Shown here: positions 7,460-14,778 of the stretch, piece by piece
Position numbering within the stretch: position 1 is the stretch's first letter
Layout of the letters: each line of letters opens with the position of its first letter
Source of the DNA: Streptosporangiaceae bacterium
GTDB lineage: Bacteria > Actinomycetota > Actinomycetes > Streptosporangiales > Streptosporangiaceae
Direction of reading: 5' to 3'
Length of the DNA stretch: 24,975 bases
Assembly (NCBI GenBank): GCA_025934635.1
Contig: JAICWX010000108.1
Location: forward strand, 1-24,975
Translations under genes and position numbers: made by a program
The notes under the pieces: model-generated
What the model saw: only the letters and a program-made list of their open reading frames with translations
Told to the model about the DNA's origin: nothing
The model's database searches: none

Positions 7460-7677
7460 GTCGAATCCCTCCCCGGGCCCATCCGGCCGCGCTGCGGTCG
7501 GCGTCAGCATGCTCGCCGATCCGGAGAAGCGCTGATCACGGCCGCTGCCTGATGATCCGCTGAACGTAGGGGCCGGAAAAACTTAACGTCGCACCTCTGG
7601 ACTATTCACGAATGGTGACGTAAGCAGGTGAAAGGGAGCTAGAAGGTCTAGACCGTCTGAAGCTGGGAGGGAACCCT

Positions 7678-8373
7678 GTGGCTGACGCGTGGATGCCGGG
7701 CGCCAGATGCATCCGGGCCCGGGTCGACGGGGGACAGCTGGGGGGCGGGGCACCGCGGGTGGTCTGGCTGACGCTAGGCGCCGATCCGCGCACCGTTTCG
7801 GTCTGGTCGGCCGCGCAGCGGCTGAACCAGGAGGAGCGGCCGCCCCACCTGGTGTGGGATCCGCTAACGGGTGACATCGCGCAGTTGCTGCCGATTGTCC
7901 GGGCCGGCTGCGCACTGGGCATGCCGGAGTACCTGGACTACGAGCCGGGCCGGTCGCCGGCCCAGGCCGCGGGCGTGAACCGGGAGGGCCGGCTGTGCGT
8001 GCAGATCGGGGTGCTCGGCTCGCCCCGGGAACCGTTCACCAGCTTCCAGATGATCGGGCTGGCCGCCATCCTCGGCTGGCTCGACTCGTGGCACATCCCG
8101 CGGCGCTGGCCGGCCGGCCCGCCCGCCCCTTACCGCCAGCTGACCCGGCCGCGCAGCCGGGCCCTGTGGGCCCGCGGCGGCCACTACGGCGCCTCCCAGG
8201 TCCCCGAGTGCGACAACCTCGGCCCCGGCGGCATCGACATCGAGCACCTCACCCGCGTGGACGCCACCATCGCGCGGGAGCTGCCGGAACCCATCTGCAC
8301 CAACGGGTCCCCCATCCGGCTGAGTGCGCACGCCACCCGCGACATCCCCGGCCTGAGCGCCGCCGCCGTCTAG
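7678..8373 (+). CDS. Amidase_2/PGRP-like protein with altered catalytic motifs
   Basis: 231 residues, GTG start with GGGAGG 8 nt upstream. HLVWDPLTGDIAQLLP (57-72), NREGRLCVQIGVLG (101-114) and WARGGHYGASQVPE (164-177) match the layout I know from actinobacterial and phage N-acetylmuramoyl-L-alanine amidase-like proteins. There the last motif usually reads GHSQVPxNxHxDPG. Here the expected second His is Ala172, and the DPG is GPG (182-184), so the zinc/catalytic site looks incomplete. No signal peptide or membrane span is seen, which is odd for a wall hydrolase. It may be a non-catalytic peptidoglycan binder, a phage-derived remnant or a cytoplasmic protein with a new role. The family call rests on motif memory, not a search. 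Confidence 0.6.
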   Translation: MADAWMPGARCIRARVDGGQLGGGAPRVVWLTLGADPRTVSVWSAAQRLNQEERPPHLVWDPLTGDIAQLLPIVRAGCALGMPEYLDYEPGRSPAQAAGVNREGRLCVQIGVLGSPREPFTSFQMIGLAAILGWLDSWHIPRRWPAGPPAPYRQLTRPRSRALWARGGHYGASQVPECDNLGPGGIDIEHLTRVDATIARELPEPICTNGSPIRLSAHATRDIPGLSAAAV

Positions 8374-8405
8374 CCCCCGCGGGGCCGCGAGGGTGGGCGC
8401 GGGGC

Positions 8406-8461
8406 GCGACGTGGATGGCGCGGCTAGCGACGTTGATGGCGCGGCTAGCGACGTGGATGGA
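8406..8461. repeat. 21-bp tandem repeat, 2.6 copies
   Basis: Units at 8406-8426 and 8427-8447 (GCGACGTNGATGGCGCGGCT plus A) differ at one base, and a third partial unit (8448-8461) runs directly into the palindromic repeat that follows. Confidence 0.85.
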
Positions 8462-8504
8462 GCATCCATGTCGTTCCCGCGGCATTGATGGAGCATCCAT
8501 GTCG
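8449..8504. repeat. Two copies of the GAG-centred palindromic repeat
   Basis: Copy one is CGACGTGGATG-GAG-CATCCATGTCG (11-bp arms, one G:T-type mismatch). Copy two is CATTGATG-GAG-CATCCATGTCG. Both share the CAT/GAT-NATG-GAG-CATNNATGTCG core with the pair at 1354-1412, some 7 kb away. Confidence 0.75.
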
Positions 8505-8666
8505 TCGCCGGGGTCCGGAGCGGGTGACGGGCGGGATGCTGGAGGCGAGCGGGGGGCTGGCAGAGCGCGCTAAATGATCATCGTTGCTGGCAGGACGCCG
8601 CGGTTCGTTCGGCTAAAAAGCATTTCTGCGGGCGGCCCACGGCTCCCGAAGCAATAGGCTGTGGTG

Positions 8667-9296
8667 ATGAATGACCGGCTCGTGTGGATCGACTGTGAGA
8701 TGACGGGGCTCGACATCGAAAGGGATGCGCTCGTCGAGATCGCGTGCCTGGTGACCGACGGCGAACTCAACCTGCTGGACGAGGGCGTCGACCTGATCAT
8801 CAAACCGCCGGCCGAGTCGCTGGAAACGATGCCGGACGTGGTCCGCGAGATGCACACGGCCTCCGGGCTGCTCGACGAGCTGCCGGGCGGGATCAGCGTG
8901 ACCGAGGCCGCCGAGCTCGTGCTCGACTATGTGCGCGGGCACGTCAAGGAGGCGAGGAAGGTGCCGCTGTGCGGCAACTCGATCGCGACCGACCGCTGGT
9001 TCATCGCGCGTGACATGCCCGAGCTCGACGCCTACCTGCACTACCGCATGGTCGACGTGTCCAGCATCAAGGAACTGGCCCGGCGCTGGTTCCCGCGGGC
9101 CTACTTCGCCTCCCCCGCCAAGCACGGCGGCCACCGGGCGCTGGCGGACATCAGGGAGAGCGTGCAGGAACTGCGGTACTACCGCGAGGTGGTGTTCGTC
9201 CCGCAGCCCGGCCCCGACTCCGCCACGGCGCGGGAGGCCGCCAAGCGGTACGCCGAGCCGGCGGCCGAAGGCGTCCGGGGCACTCACGGCATGTGA
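8667..9296 (+). CDS. orn: Oligoribonuclease (DEDDh 3'-5' exoribonuclease)
   Basis: Degrades 2-5 nt RNA fragments, including pGpG, to mononucleotides; cytoplasmic and usually a dimer. The 209 residues start at the ATG giving [16 protein letters not shown], the usual actinobacterial N-terminus; two GTG codons just upstream are alternatives. Catalytic residues are Asp9 and Glu11 (WIDCEMTG), Asp109 (ATDRWF), His156 and Asp161 ([12 protein letters not shown]). [11 protein letters not shown] and [16 protein letters not shown] are typical. No Shine-Dalgarno is visible. An upstream CAATAG (8652-8657) could act as a -10 for a leaderless transcript. It is followed by tRNA-His, an arrangement known from other actinomycetes. 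Confidence 0.96.
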   Translation: MNDRLVWIDCEMTGLDIERDALVEIACLVTDGELNLLDEGVDLIIKPPAESLETMPDVVREMHTASGLLDELPGGISVTEAAELVLDYVRGHVKEARKVPLCGNSIATDRWFIARDMPELDAYLHYRMVDVSSIKELARRWFPRAYFASPAKHGGHRALADIRESVQELRYYREVVFVPQPGPDSATAREAAKRYAEPAAEGVRGTHGM

Positions 9297-9397
9297 CGCG
9301 CGCGGGCGCGGAGACCGCTATACTCGTGTTCAGCCGCGCGATGCCCCCGGGCAGCGCGCGTTCTGCTGTCGCCCGGCCGGATGGCTCGGTGACGATG

Positions 9398-9471
9398 GTG
9401 GGTGTAGCTCAGCTGGTTAGAGCGCCAGGTTGTGGTCCTGGATGTCGGGGGTTCGAATCCCCTCACTCACC
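9398..9471 (+). tRNA. tRNA-His (GTG anticodon)
   Basis: A complete cloverleaf. The acceptor GTGGGTG pairs with CACTCAC (one G:T), the D-arm is GCTC/GAGC, and the anticodon stem CCAGG/CCTGG surrounds TTGTGGT with anticodon GTG at 9432-9434. The T-arm is GGGGG-TTCGAAT-CCCCT. Base 9397 is G and 9471 is C, giving the G-1:C73 pair specific to tRNA-His. CCA is not encoded. Confidence 0.97.
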
Positions 9472-9482
9472 CGAATTAGATT

Positions 9483-9530
9483 GCAGGTCAGGAGCCCCGG
9501 CTAGGACAGCAGCCGGGGCTTCTGGCCTGC
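9483..9530 (+). terminator. 20-bp stem hairpin after tRNA-His
   Basis: Arms 9483-9502 and 9511-9530 pair along 20 positions with two G:T pairs and an 8-nt loop (AGGACAGC). It begins 11 nt after the tRNA and probably ends its transcript, although no T-run follows. It is much longer than a usual terminator stem. Confidence 0.65.
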
Positions 9531-9545
9531 CGGGGGTTCGAATCC
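9531..9545 (+). repeat. Duplicated tRNA-His T-arm fragment
   Basis: CGGGGGTTCGAATCC is identical to 9446-9460 inside tRNA-His, 85 bp upstream, and is followed by ACTTACC, loosely like the tRNA 3' end. It directly abuts the long hairpin. Such tRNA 3'-end duplications are typical of site-specific integration, but no integrase or element is seen between the copies. Confidence 0.65.
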
Positions 9546-9547
9546 AC

Positions 9548-10231
9548 TTACCGGACTGGGTCTGTGCTCGAGATGGCGTCGCAGATGCCGAGGGCGACCG
9601 GGGCGCCCTGAGCAACGGCGGTGCCGGCCGGGGGATCCTGGGTGACCACGGTGCCGAACTGGCTTTCCGTGCGATCGCTGGTCTGCGTGTCGCTCGCGGT
9701 CAGCCCCAGGCTCTGCAGGCTGGCCGTGGCGGCATCCGGAGTGGACCCGAGCACGTTCGGCACCGTGACCGGCGGGGAAACGGGGTGGCAGACGCCGATG
9801 GAGACAGTGGTGTTCCGGCCGGCCTGGCTGCCGCCTCGCGGGTTCTGGCTCACCACGATGTTGTCGTTGGCCGCCGGGCAGTGCGTGACGGTCGTCGCGG
9901 CCGGGATCAGGCCCGCGCCCCGCAAGATGCTGGTCGCCTGGTCCTGCGTCTGCCGGGTGACATCAGGGACCGTCACGGTCACGGGCTGCACGGGTGTTAC
10001 CGGGACTACGGGTGATACCGGAGTGGTGGGAGTCGACGAGGCCGGGGAGGCGGAAGCGGAGCTGCTCGCACGAGAGGCGGAGCTGCCCGGGCTGGAGATG
10101 ACGGACGACGGGCCGGTCGTAGGCGGGGCCGGGCCGGGGCCGCCGCGCAGGGCGGCCGCGATCGCCATCGCCGAGGCCGTACCCGCGGCCGGCATGGAAC
10201 TCGATCGGACGGCCCTGCCCGATGGTTGCAA
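9548..10231 (-). CDS. Stand-alone protein with two PASTA domains
   Basis: 227 residues. A Ser/Pro/Thr/Ala-rich low-complexity linker (about 35-84) leads to two PASTA repeats (about 85-148 and 154-217), each beginning VTVP and ending in a conserved-looking Cys (Cys148, Cys217). PASTA domains bind peptidoglycan stem/muropeptide ligands in PknB-type kinases and PBPs; here there is no kinase or transpeptidase. The TTG start is supported by GGGA 8 nt upstream and an in-frame stop 5 codons earlier; an ATG at codon 13 is an alternative. The N-terminus (PAAGTASAMAIAAALRG) is only weakly hydrophobic, so export is uncertain. Cell-wall sensing or binding is inferred from domain and linker type. Confidence 0.75.
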   Translation of the reverse strand: MQPSGRAVRSSSMPAAGTASAMAIAAALRGGPGPAPPTTGPSSVISSPGSSASRASSSASASPASSTPTTPVSPVVPVTPVQPVTVTVPDVTRQTQDQATSILRGAGLIPAATTVTHCPAANDNIVVSQNPRGGSQAGRNTTVSIGVCHPVSPPVTVPNVLGSTPDAATASLQSLGLTASDTQTSDRTESQFGTVVTQDPPAGTAVAQGAPVALGICDAISSTDPVR

Positions 10232-10337
10232 GAACTGTCCCTGCTAGGACAGAGACGCTTCGGCACCGCTGAGATACCCCGCGGGTCAGGGCGCCGGGAT
10301 TCCAGGAATCTGGATTTCCGGGCCTGAAGGCCGGGGG

Positions 10338-10366
10338 TTGACTATGTCGCGCCGCTTTGCTAATAG
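10338..10366 (+). promoter_or_regulatory. Candidate sigma-70-type promoter of LCP gene
   Basis: TTGACT and TAATAG are separated by 17 nt; the -10 ends 74 nt before the LCP ATG. This is the clearest -35/-10 pair in the window. Confidence 0.6.
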
Positions 10367-10440
10367 CATCGAGTCCGTGCTTAAGGGTTCCGTCTCTGCC
10401 GGTCTGGCCTATCGCGGCGACGCGCGGTCTGGGGGCTGCT

Positions 10441-11631
10441 ATGAGTAATGACTGGCCACGCGGGTGGTACAACGACGAGCCGGACCAGCGGGGCGGGGCG
10501 GGCCAGCGGGGCGGGGCGGCCCAGCGGCCGCAGCCGAGCTACACGCCCGGGCAGCGTCCCGGGCCGGGCGCGAACCAGGCCGCGTGGCCCTCGCAGCCGC
10601 CGCCGCGTTCGGCGCTGGGCGGCGGGGGCGGCGGGTACCGGGGGCCCGCCCGCCGCGGGGGGCGGCGGTGGCTGCGGCCGCGGCGCATCCTCGCCGTCTT
10701 GGCCGGGCTGGTGGTGCTGATCGTGGTAGTGGCCGTGGCCGTCTACTTCAGCGTGAGCTCCAAGCTGACCAAGGCCGACGTGCTGACGCCGGCGTCGCTG
10801 ACCTCGGCCGGGACGAACTGGCTGATCACGGGCTCCGACAGCCGCGCCGGGCTGAACAAGAAGGAAGAGAACCAGCTGGCCCTGGGGCACAACATCCCCG
10901 GTCAGCGCTCCGACACGATCCTGCTGCTGCACGTGCCCGCTAACAGCACCCGGCCCACGCTGGTCAGCCTGCCGCGGGACTCCTACGTGCCGATCCCCGG
11001 GCACGGCTACAACAAGCTCAACGCCGCTTATGCGTTCGGCGGCCCGAAGCTGCTGGTGCAGACCGTGCAGAACGTGACCGGGCTGCCCGTCAACCACTAC
11101 ATGGGCATCGGCTTCGGCGGGCTGGTCGGCGTGGTCAACGACATCGGCGGCGTGCGCGTGTGCCTGCCCGGGCCGATGAAGGACCCGAAGGCCGGCCTGA
11201 ACCTCAAGAAGGGCTGCCAGGTGCTCAACGGGGACCAGGCGCTCGGCTTCGTCCGCACCCGGAACTTCGCGCAAAGCGACCTCCAGCGCGAGCAGGACCA
11301 GCGGATCCTGATCAAGGGCATCCTGAGCAAGATGACGTCGCCGGGCACGCTGGCCAACCCGTTCGCGGTGATCCCGGCGGCCAACGGCGCGGCCGGCGCG
11401 ATCACGGTCGACCAGGGCACCGGGCTGTCGCAGCTGGTCTCCGTCGCGTTCGCGCTGCGCAACCCGGTGACCACGACGGTGCCGATCGCGAACGCGAACC
11501 TGAGCACGGCCGCCGGGTCGGCCGTGCAGTGGAACCGCACCGAGGCCCTGCAGTTCTTCCACGATCTTGCCCATGACCAGGCACTGCCGAAGGATCTCGT
11601 CACCGGCTCCTCCGTCCAGGGCACGGCCTAG
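10441..11631 (+). CDS. LytR-CpsA-Psr (LCP) family glycopolymer ligase
   Basis: 396 residues. The cytoplasmic Gly/Gln/Pro-rich head is about 1-80, one membrane span is about 83-104, and the rest is extracytoplasmic. LCP landmarks are LITGSDSR (128-135), [10 protein letters not shown] (156-165), VSLPRDSYV (175-183), [12 protein letters not shown] (190-201), [19 protein letters not shown] and [17 protein letters not shown] (271-287). The arginines and aspartates that bind the lipid-pyrophosphate are all present. LCP enzymes move undecaprenyl-linked polymers (teichoic acid, arabinogalactan or capsule type) onto peptidoglycan. The ATG at 10441 with a GGGGG ribosome-binding site is preferred over an upstream in-frame start. 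It has its own promoter and stands divergent to the PASTA gene. Confidence 0.93.
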   Translation: MSNDWPRGWYNDEPDQRGGAGQRGGAAQRPQPSYTPGQRPGPGANQAAWPSQPPPRSALGGGGGGYRGPARRGGRRWLRPRRILAVLAGLVVLIVVVAVAVYFSVSSKLTKADVLTPASLTSAGTNWLITGSDSRAGLNKKEENQLALGHNIPGQRSDTILLLHVPANSTRPTLVSLPRDSYVPIPGHGYNKLNAAYAFGGPKLLVQTVQNVTGLPVNHYMGIGFGGLVGVVNDIGGVRVCLPGPMKDPKAGLNLKKGCQVLNGDQALGFVRTRNFAQSDLQREQDQRILIKGILSKMTSPGTLANPFAVIPAANGAAGAITVDQGTGLSQLVSVAFALRNPVTTTVPIANANLSTAAGSAVQWNRTEALQFFHDLAHDQALPKDLVTGSSVQGTA

Positions 11632-11670
11632 CTCTCACCCCGGGCAGGTGTACGCAGGCGGGAATGCTGG

Positions 11671-11731
11671 GTACATGTACTGAACAGTCGGTTCATAACG
11701 GTCCGTGTGCCCATTTACATGAACCTTCATG
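11671..11731. promoter_or_regulatory. Cluster of three short palindromes upstream of the regulator genes
   Basis: GTACATGTAC (11671-11680), TGAAC-N5-GTTCA (11681-11695) and CATGAA-CC-TTCATG (11718-11731) lie in a row. A -35-like TTGACG follows at 11734-11739, and GTACC-N10-GGTAC straddles the expected -10 area. The layout suggests an operator region for the downstream LuxR-type and two-component genes. No clear -10 was found. Confidence 0.45.
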
Positions 11732-11810
11732 GATTGACGCAGTACCTACCGTATTTGGTACGTTCGCTGCGGTACGGACCCACGGGGTCGCGTCTGCAGT
11801 CGGAGGTCAG

Positions 11811-12188
11811 ATGGACGATCGCACGGTCCCTCGGCCAGACGGAGGCAAGGGGCCCGCTCTTAACGGCGGCGGCGAGCCGCATGCGCTGTCCGCGCGCGAG
11901 GCAGAGGTCATGTCGCTCATCGCGGACGGCCAGACCAACGGGGAGATCGCCGCTCACCTGTTCCTAGCCGAGAAGACCGTGAAGAACCACGTCCGGCGCA
12001 TCTACTCCAAGCTCGGTGTCGGCTCGCGGCCGGCCGCCATCGCCTACTGGCGCGAGGCCGGACCCGCGACGCAGTTAGCCCGGGGCCGGGCGATTCGCGC
12101 GGTTCGCCGCCGGGTGGAGACCTTATCCAGGGAGCATTCAGGTTATCCTCAGCGTGGCGGGCGACAATACAGAACATGGAAACGCTGA
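11811..12188 (+). CDS. Small LuxR-type HTH transcriptional regulator
   Basis: 125 residues, ATG start with GGAGG 6 nt upstream. A LuxR/GerE HTH fills about residues 25-80 ([20 protein letters not shown], then [15 protein letters not shown]). There is no receiver or sensor domain, unlike NarL-type regulators. The tail (about 83-125) is Arg-rich and shows no domain. Its last 13 nt overlap the start of the response-regulator gene, so it probably leads that operon. It may be a constitutive or partner-controlled DNA-binding protein; a longer upstream start exists, but the added codons look non-coding. Confidence 0.8.
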   Translation: MDDRTVPRPDGGKGPALNGGGEPHALSAREAEVMSLIADGQTNGEIAAHLFLAEKTVKNHVRRIYSKLGVGSRPAAIAYWREAGPATQLARGRAIRAVRRRVETLSREHSGYPQRGGRQYRTWKR

Positions 12189-12895
12189 CCGATGCGAGGC
12201 AGCGACCGGATGCCAGGCTGCTTGTCGTCGAAGACGAGCCGAACATCCTCGAGTTGCTGTCCGCAAGCCTGCGCTACGCGGGTTTCGATGTCGTCACGGC
12301 GGCAGCCGGAACCGAGGCCGTCCAGGCCGCTCAGCGTCACCGGCCCGACCTCATCGTGCTCGACGTCATGCTGCCCGACATGGACGGCTTCGACGTCATC
12401 CGGCGGCTGCGCGGCGGCGGCGCCCGCATCCCGGTGGTCTTCCTGACCGCCCGGGACGCCACCGAGGACAAGATCCGCGGCCTCACCCTGGGCGGCGATG
12501 ACTACGTCACCAAGCCGTTCAGCCTGGAAGAGGTCATCGCCCGGATCCGCGCCGTGCTGCGCCGGACCCGCGGTGACGGCGTCGAGCCGACCCCCCGGCT
12601 GACCTTCGCCGACCTCGAGCTCGACGAGGAAAGCCACGAGGTGTGGCGGGGCGGGGAGCAGATCCAGCTCTCCCCCACCGAGTTCAAGCTGCTCAGGTAC
12701 TTCATGAGCAACGCCAACCGGGTGCTGTCCAAGATGCAGATCCTCGACCACGTCTGGGATTACGACTTCCGCGGCGACACCGGCATCGTCGAGTCCTACG
12801 TGTCCGTGCTGCGGCGCAAGGTCGACACCAAGGAGCCGCGGCTGATCCACACGCTGCGCGGCGTGGGGTACGTGCTGCGGCTGCCCGCTGCGTAG
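12176..12895 (+). CDS. OmpR/PhoB-family response regulator
   Basis: 239 residues. The receiver domain (about 14-125) has the acidic cluster Glu19-Asp20, phospho-acceptor Asp63 ([13 protein letters not shown]), Thr91 and Lys113 (VTKPFS). The winged-helix DNA-binding domain (about 145-235) ends in [12 protein letters not shown]. It is the cytoplasmic partner of the histidine kinase that starts 15 nt after its stop. The pair resembles mycobacterial TrcR/MprA-type systems, but close paralogues prevent naming. The ATG lies inside the end of the LuxR-type gene. Confidence 0.95.
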   Translation: METLTDARQRPDARLLVVEDEPNILELLSASLRYAGFDVVTAAAGTEAVQAAQRHRPDLIVLDVMLPDMDGFDVIRRLRGGGARIPVVFLTARDATEDKIRGLTLGGDDYVTKPFSLEEVIARIRAVLRRTRGDGVEPTPRLTFADLELDEESHEVWRGGEQIQLSPTEFKLLRYFMSNANRVLSKMQILDHVWDYDFRGDTGIVESYVSVLRRKVDTKEPRLIHTLRGVGYVLRLPAA

Positions 12896-12910
12896 CGATG
12901 TGAGCTCGGC

Positions 12911-14683
12911 ATGACGGCGGGAATGCAGACTCAGGACGGCCGGGGCAAGGCCCGGCCCGGGGAAGCCCTGCGGCAACTGGCTGACCGGACGTCGCTGCGG
13001 ACCAGGCTCCTCGCGTCGCTGCTCGCTCTGGTCATCGTCGCGCTGGTCGCCATGGCGTGCGTCGGGCTCTCACTGCTCAGCGGCCAGCTCATCGGATCGC
13101 TCGACAACACCATCCAGCAGCAGGCATCCAACGCGGTCGCGAACTGCGCCCAGGACTTCACCAACGGGAACGTGGCCGACTGCCCGGTCGACTTCGACCT
13201 GTACTGGATCTCCCCCAGCGGCCAGGTAACCTTCGTCCCGACCCCCGTTTCGTCGAATTACAACAGGTACATGGGTTCGGGTGAGATCCCGCCGCCGCCG
13301 GTCATGACCTCGAACGTGGCGACCTGGCTGGCTGGCCACAAACAGCAGGGCATGACCGTTCCGGCCAAGTCGGGGGGCGGCCGGTGGCGGCTCATGGGCT
13401 TCCCGACCTACATCCCGGGCACCGATACCTACACCGGCACCGTGGTCATCGCGTTCAGCGCCGACAGCGTCTACAACACGCTGAAGGAACTGACCCTGGT
13501 GGACGTGATCGTGAGCGCGGCGATCGTCCTCGTCCTGACGATCATCGGGTTCGCGGTGGTCCGGGTGAGCCTGCGGCCGCTGACCGACATCGAGGAGACG
13601 GCCGGCGAGATCGCGGACGGGCACCTGAACCGGCGGGTGCCCGAGCGGGACCCGCGCACCGAGATCGGCAGCCTCGGCCGGTCGCTGAACATCATGCTGA
13701 GCCAGATCGAGAGCGCCTTCCACTCGCGGGAGGAATCCGAGGCGGCGGCGCACCAGTCCGAGGAGCGGATGCGCCGCTTCATCGCCGACGCCAGCCACGA
13801 GCTGCGCACCCCGCTGACCGCGATCCGCGGCTTCGCCGAGTACTACCGCCAGCGCGGCGGGATGGCCGCGCACTGGGACCGGGACCAGGCGCCCGCCGCC
13901 ATGGCGCTGGCCGGCGGCGGCGGGCTGCTGCCCGACGACCTGGACCGGATCATGCAGCGGGTGGAGAAGGAAGCGGCCCGGATGGGCCTGCTGGTCGAGG
14001 ACCTGCTGCTGCTGGCGCGGCTGGACCAGCAGCGGCCGCTGGCCCACCAGCCGATCGACCTGCTCATCCTGGCCGCCGACGCGGTCCACGACACCCGGCT
14101 GCTCGCCCCGTCCCGGACCATCGAGCTGTCGGTCCAGCCGGGCGCGGCGTTCCTGGTCACCGGCGACGAGCCGCGGCTGCGGCAGGTCATCGGGAACCTG
14201 ATGAGCAACGCGCTCACCCACACCCCGGACGGGACGCCCATCGAGGTCTCGATCGGATCGGGGACGCTCGACCCGCGGGTGCCCGGTTCGCCGGCCGCCG
14301 TGACCCTCGACGTGACCGACCACGGTCCCGGGATGTCCCCGGAACAGGCCCATCGCGTGTTCGAGCGCTTCTACCGGGCCGACCAGGCCCGGACGCGCGC
14401 CACCGGCGGCAGCGGGCTCGGCCTGGCCATCGTGAACGCGCTCGTCGCGGCGCACGGCGGGGTCGCCTCGGTGCGGACCGCACCCGACCGGGGCGCGACG
14501 TTCCGGATCGCCCTGCCGCTTGATCCCGATGCCCAGGGCGGCATGTCCGCGGACGACGACCTGGACGACCTGGACGAGGCGCCGGCCGGCGCCGGCGGGC
14601 CGGACCAGGCCGGGGCGCCGGACCAGGCTCCGGCGACGGCCGAGCCGGGCGAGGACACCGTGACGTTCGGGGGCCAGGGATAG
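12911..14683 (+). CDS. Membrane sensor histidine kinase (HAMP, HisKA, HATPase)
   Basis: 590 residues, orthodox two-span kinase. Membrane segments are at about 33-58 and 197-218. The extracytoplasmic sensor between them has two Cys (79 and 91). HAMP follows (about 219-272). The HisKA H-box is FIADASHELRTPLT with His296, the N-box is NLMSNALTHTP with Asn433, G1 is DHGPGM (470-475) and G2 GGSGLGLA (499-506). Two oddities are a Gly/Ala-rich insertion (about 317-341) within the HisKA helical hairpin, and an acidic, Pro/Ala-rich C-terminal tail (about 535-590) after the ATPase domain. It should phosphorylate the preceding response regulator. The signal is unknown; wall genes around it hint at envelope stress, as inference. 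Confidence 0.95.
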   Translation: MTAGMQTQDGRGKARPGEALRQLADRTSLRTRLLASLLALVIVALVAMACVGLSLLSGQLIGSLDNTIQQQASNAVANCAQDFTNGNVADCPVDFDLYWISPSGQVTFVPTPVSSNYNRYMGSGEIPPPPVMTSNVATWLAGHKQQGMTVPAKSGGGRWRLMGFPTYIPGTDTYTGTVVIAFSADSVYNTLKELTLVDVIVSAAIVLVLTIIGFAVVRVSLRPLTDIEETAGEIADGHLNRRVPERDPRTEIGSLGRSLNIMLSQIESAFHSREESEAAAHQSEERMRRFIADASHELRTPLTAIRGFAEYYRQRGGMAAHWDRDQAPAAMALAGGGGLLPDDLDRIMQRVEKEAARMGLLVEDLLLLARLDQQRPLAHQPIDLLILAADAVHDTRLLAPSRTIELSVQPGAAFLVTGDEPRLRQVIGNLMSNALTHTPDGTPIEVSIGSGTLDPRVPGSPAAVTLDVTDHGPGMSPEQAHRVFERFYRADQARTRATGGSGLGLAIVNALVAAHGGVASVRTAPDRGATFRIALPLDPDAQGGMSADDDLDDLDEAPAGAGGPDQAGAPDQAPATAEPGEDTVTFGGQG

Positions 14684-14731
14684 GGCGCTTCCCCGGCTAG
14701 GGCAGGCCGGGGGGCGGGGCGGGATGGCTAC

Positions 14732-14764
14732 CCCGTTCGGTCAAATTCTTTGGTCCCGAACGGG
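14732..14764. terminator. Bidirectional hairpin between convergent genes
   Basis: A perfect 9-bp inverted repeat (CCCGTTCGG with 14756-14764) around a 15-nt A/T-rich loop, placed between the kinase stop and the convergent Cys/Trp-repeat gene. It can serve both transcripts. Confidence 0.6.
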
Positions 14765-14778
14765 CGGGGTGCAGGCGG

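Larger units (their letters stand above)
7249..7677. other. Intergenic region rich in hairpins, no gene
   Basis: About 430 bp between the aldolase and the amidase-like gene. It contains the terminator-like hairpin, the triple repeat, the 11-bp hairpin, and a GGTCTAGACC palindrome (7645-7654) shortly before the next start. No coding frame is convincing. Confidence 0.65.

Noticed and set aside
7432..7475. Possible tRNA 3' end (hairpin followed by GTCGAATCCC)
   Set aside because: The T-loop is one base short of pattern, and no acceptor stem, D-arm or anticodon arm can be folded around it.
8406..8504. CRISPR-like array
   Set aside because: Repeats are directly abutting 21-bp tandem units without spacers, and no cas genes are nearby.
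9531..9560. Second tRNA-like T-arm after tRNA-His as a full tRNA gene
   Set aside because: Only the T-arm half is present; the upstream sequence is a long hairpin, not a cloverleaf.
13070..14455. 461-codon open frame on the - strand opposite the histidine kinase
   Set aside because: Shadow of the kinase gene; composition is Arg/Gly/Pro/Gln-rich without any motif.
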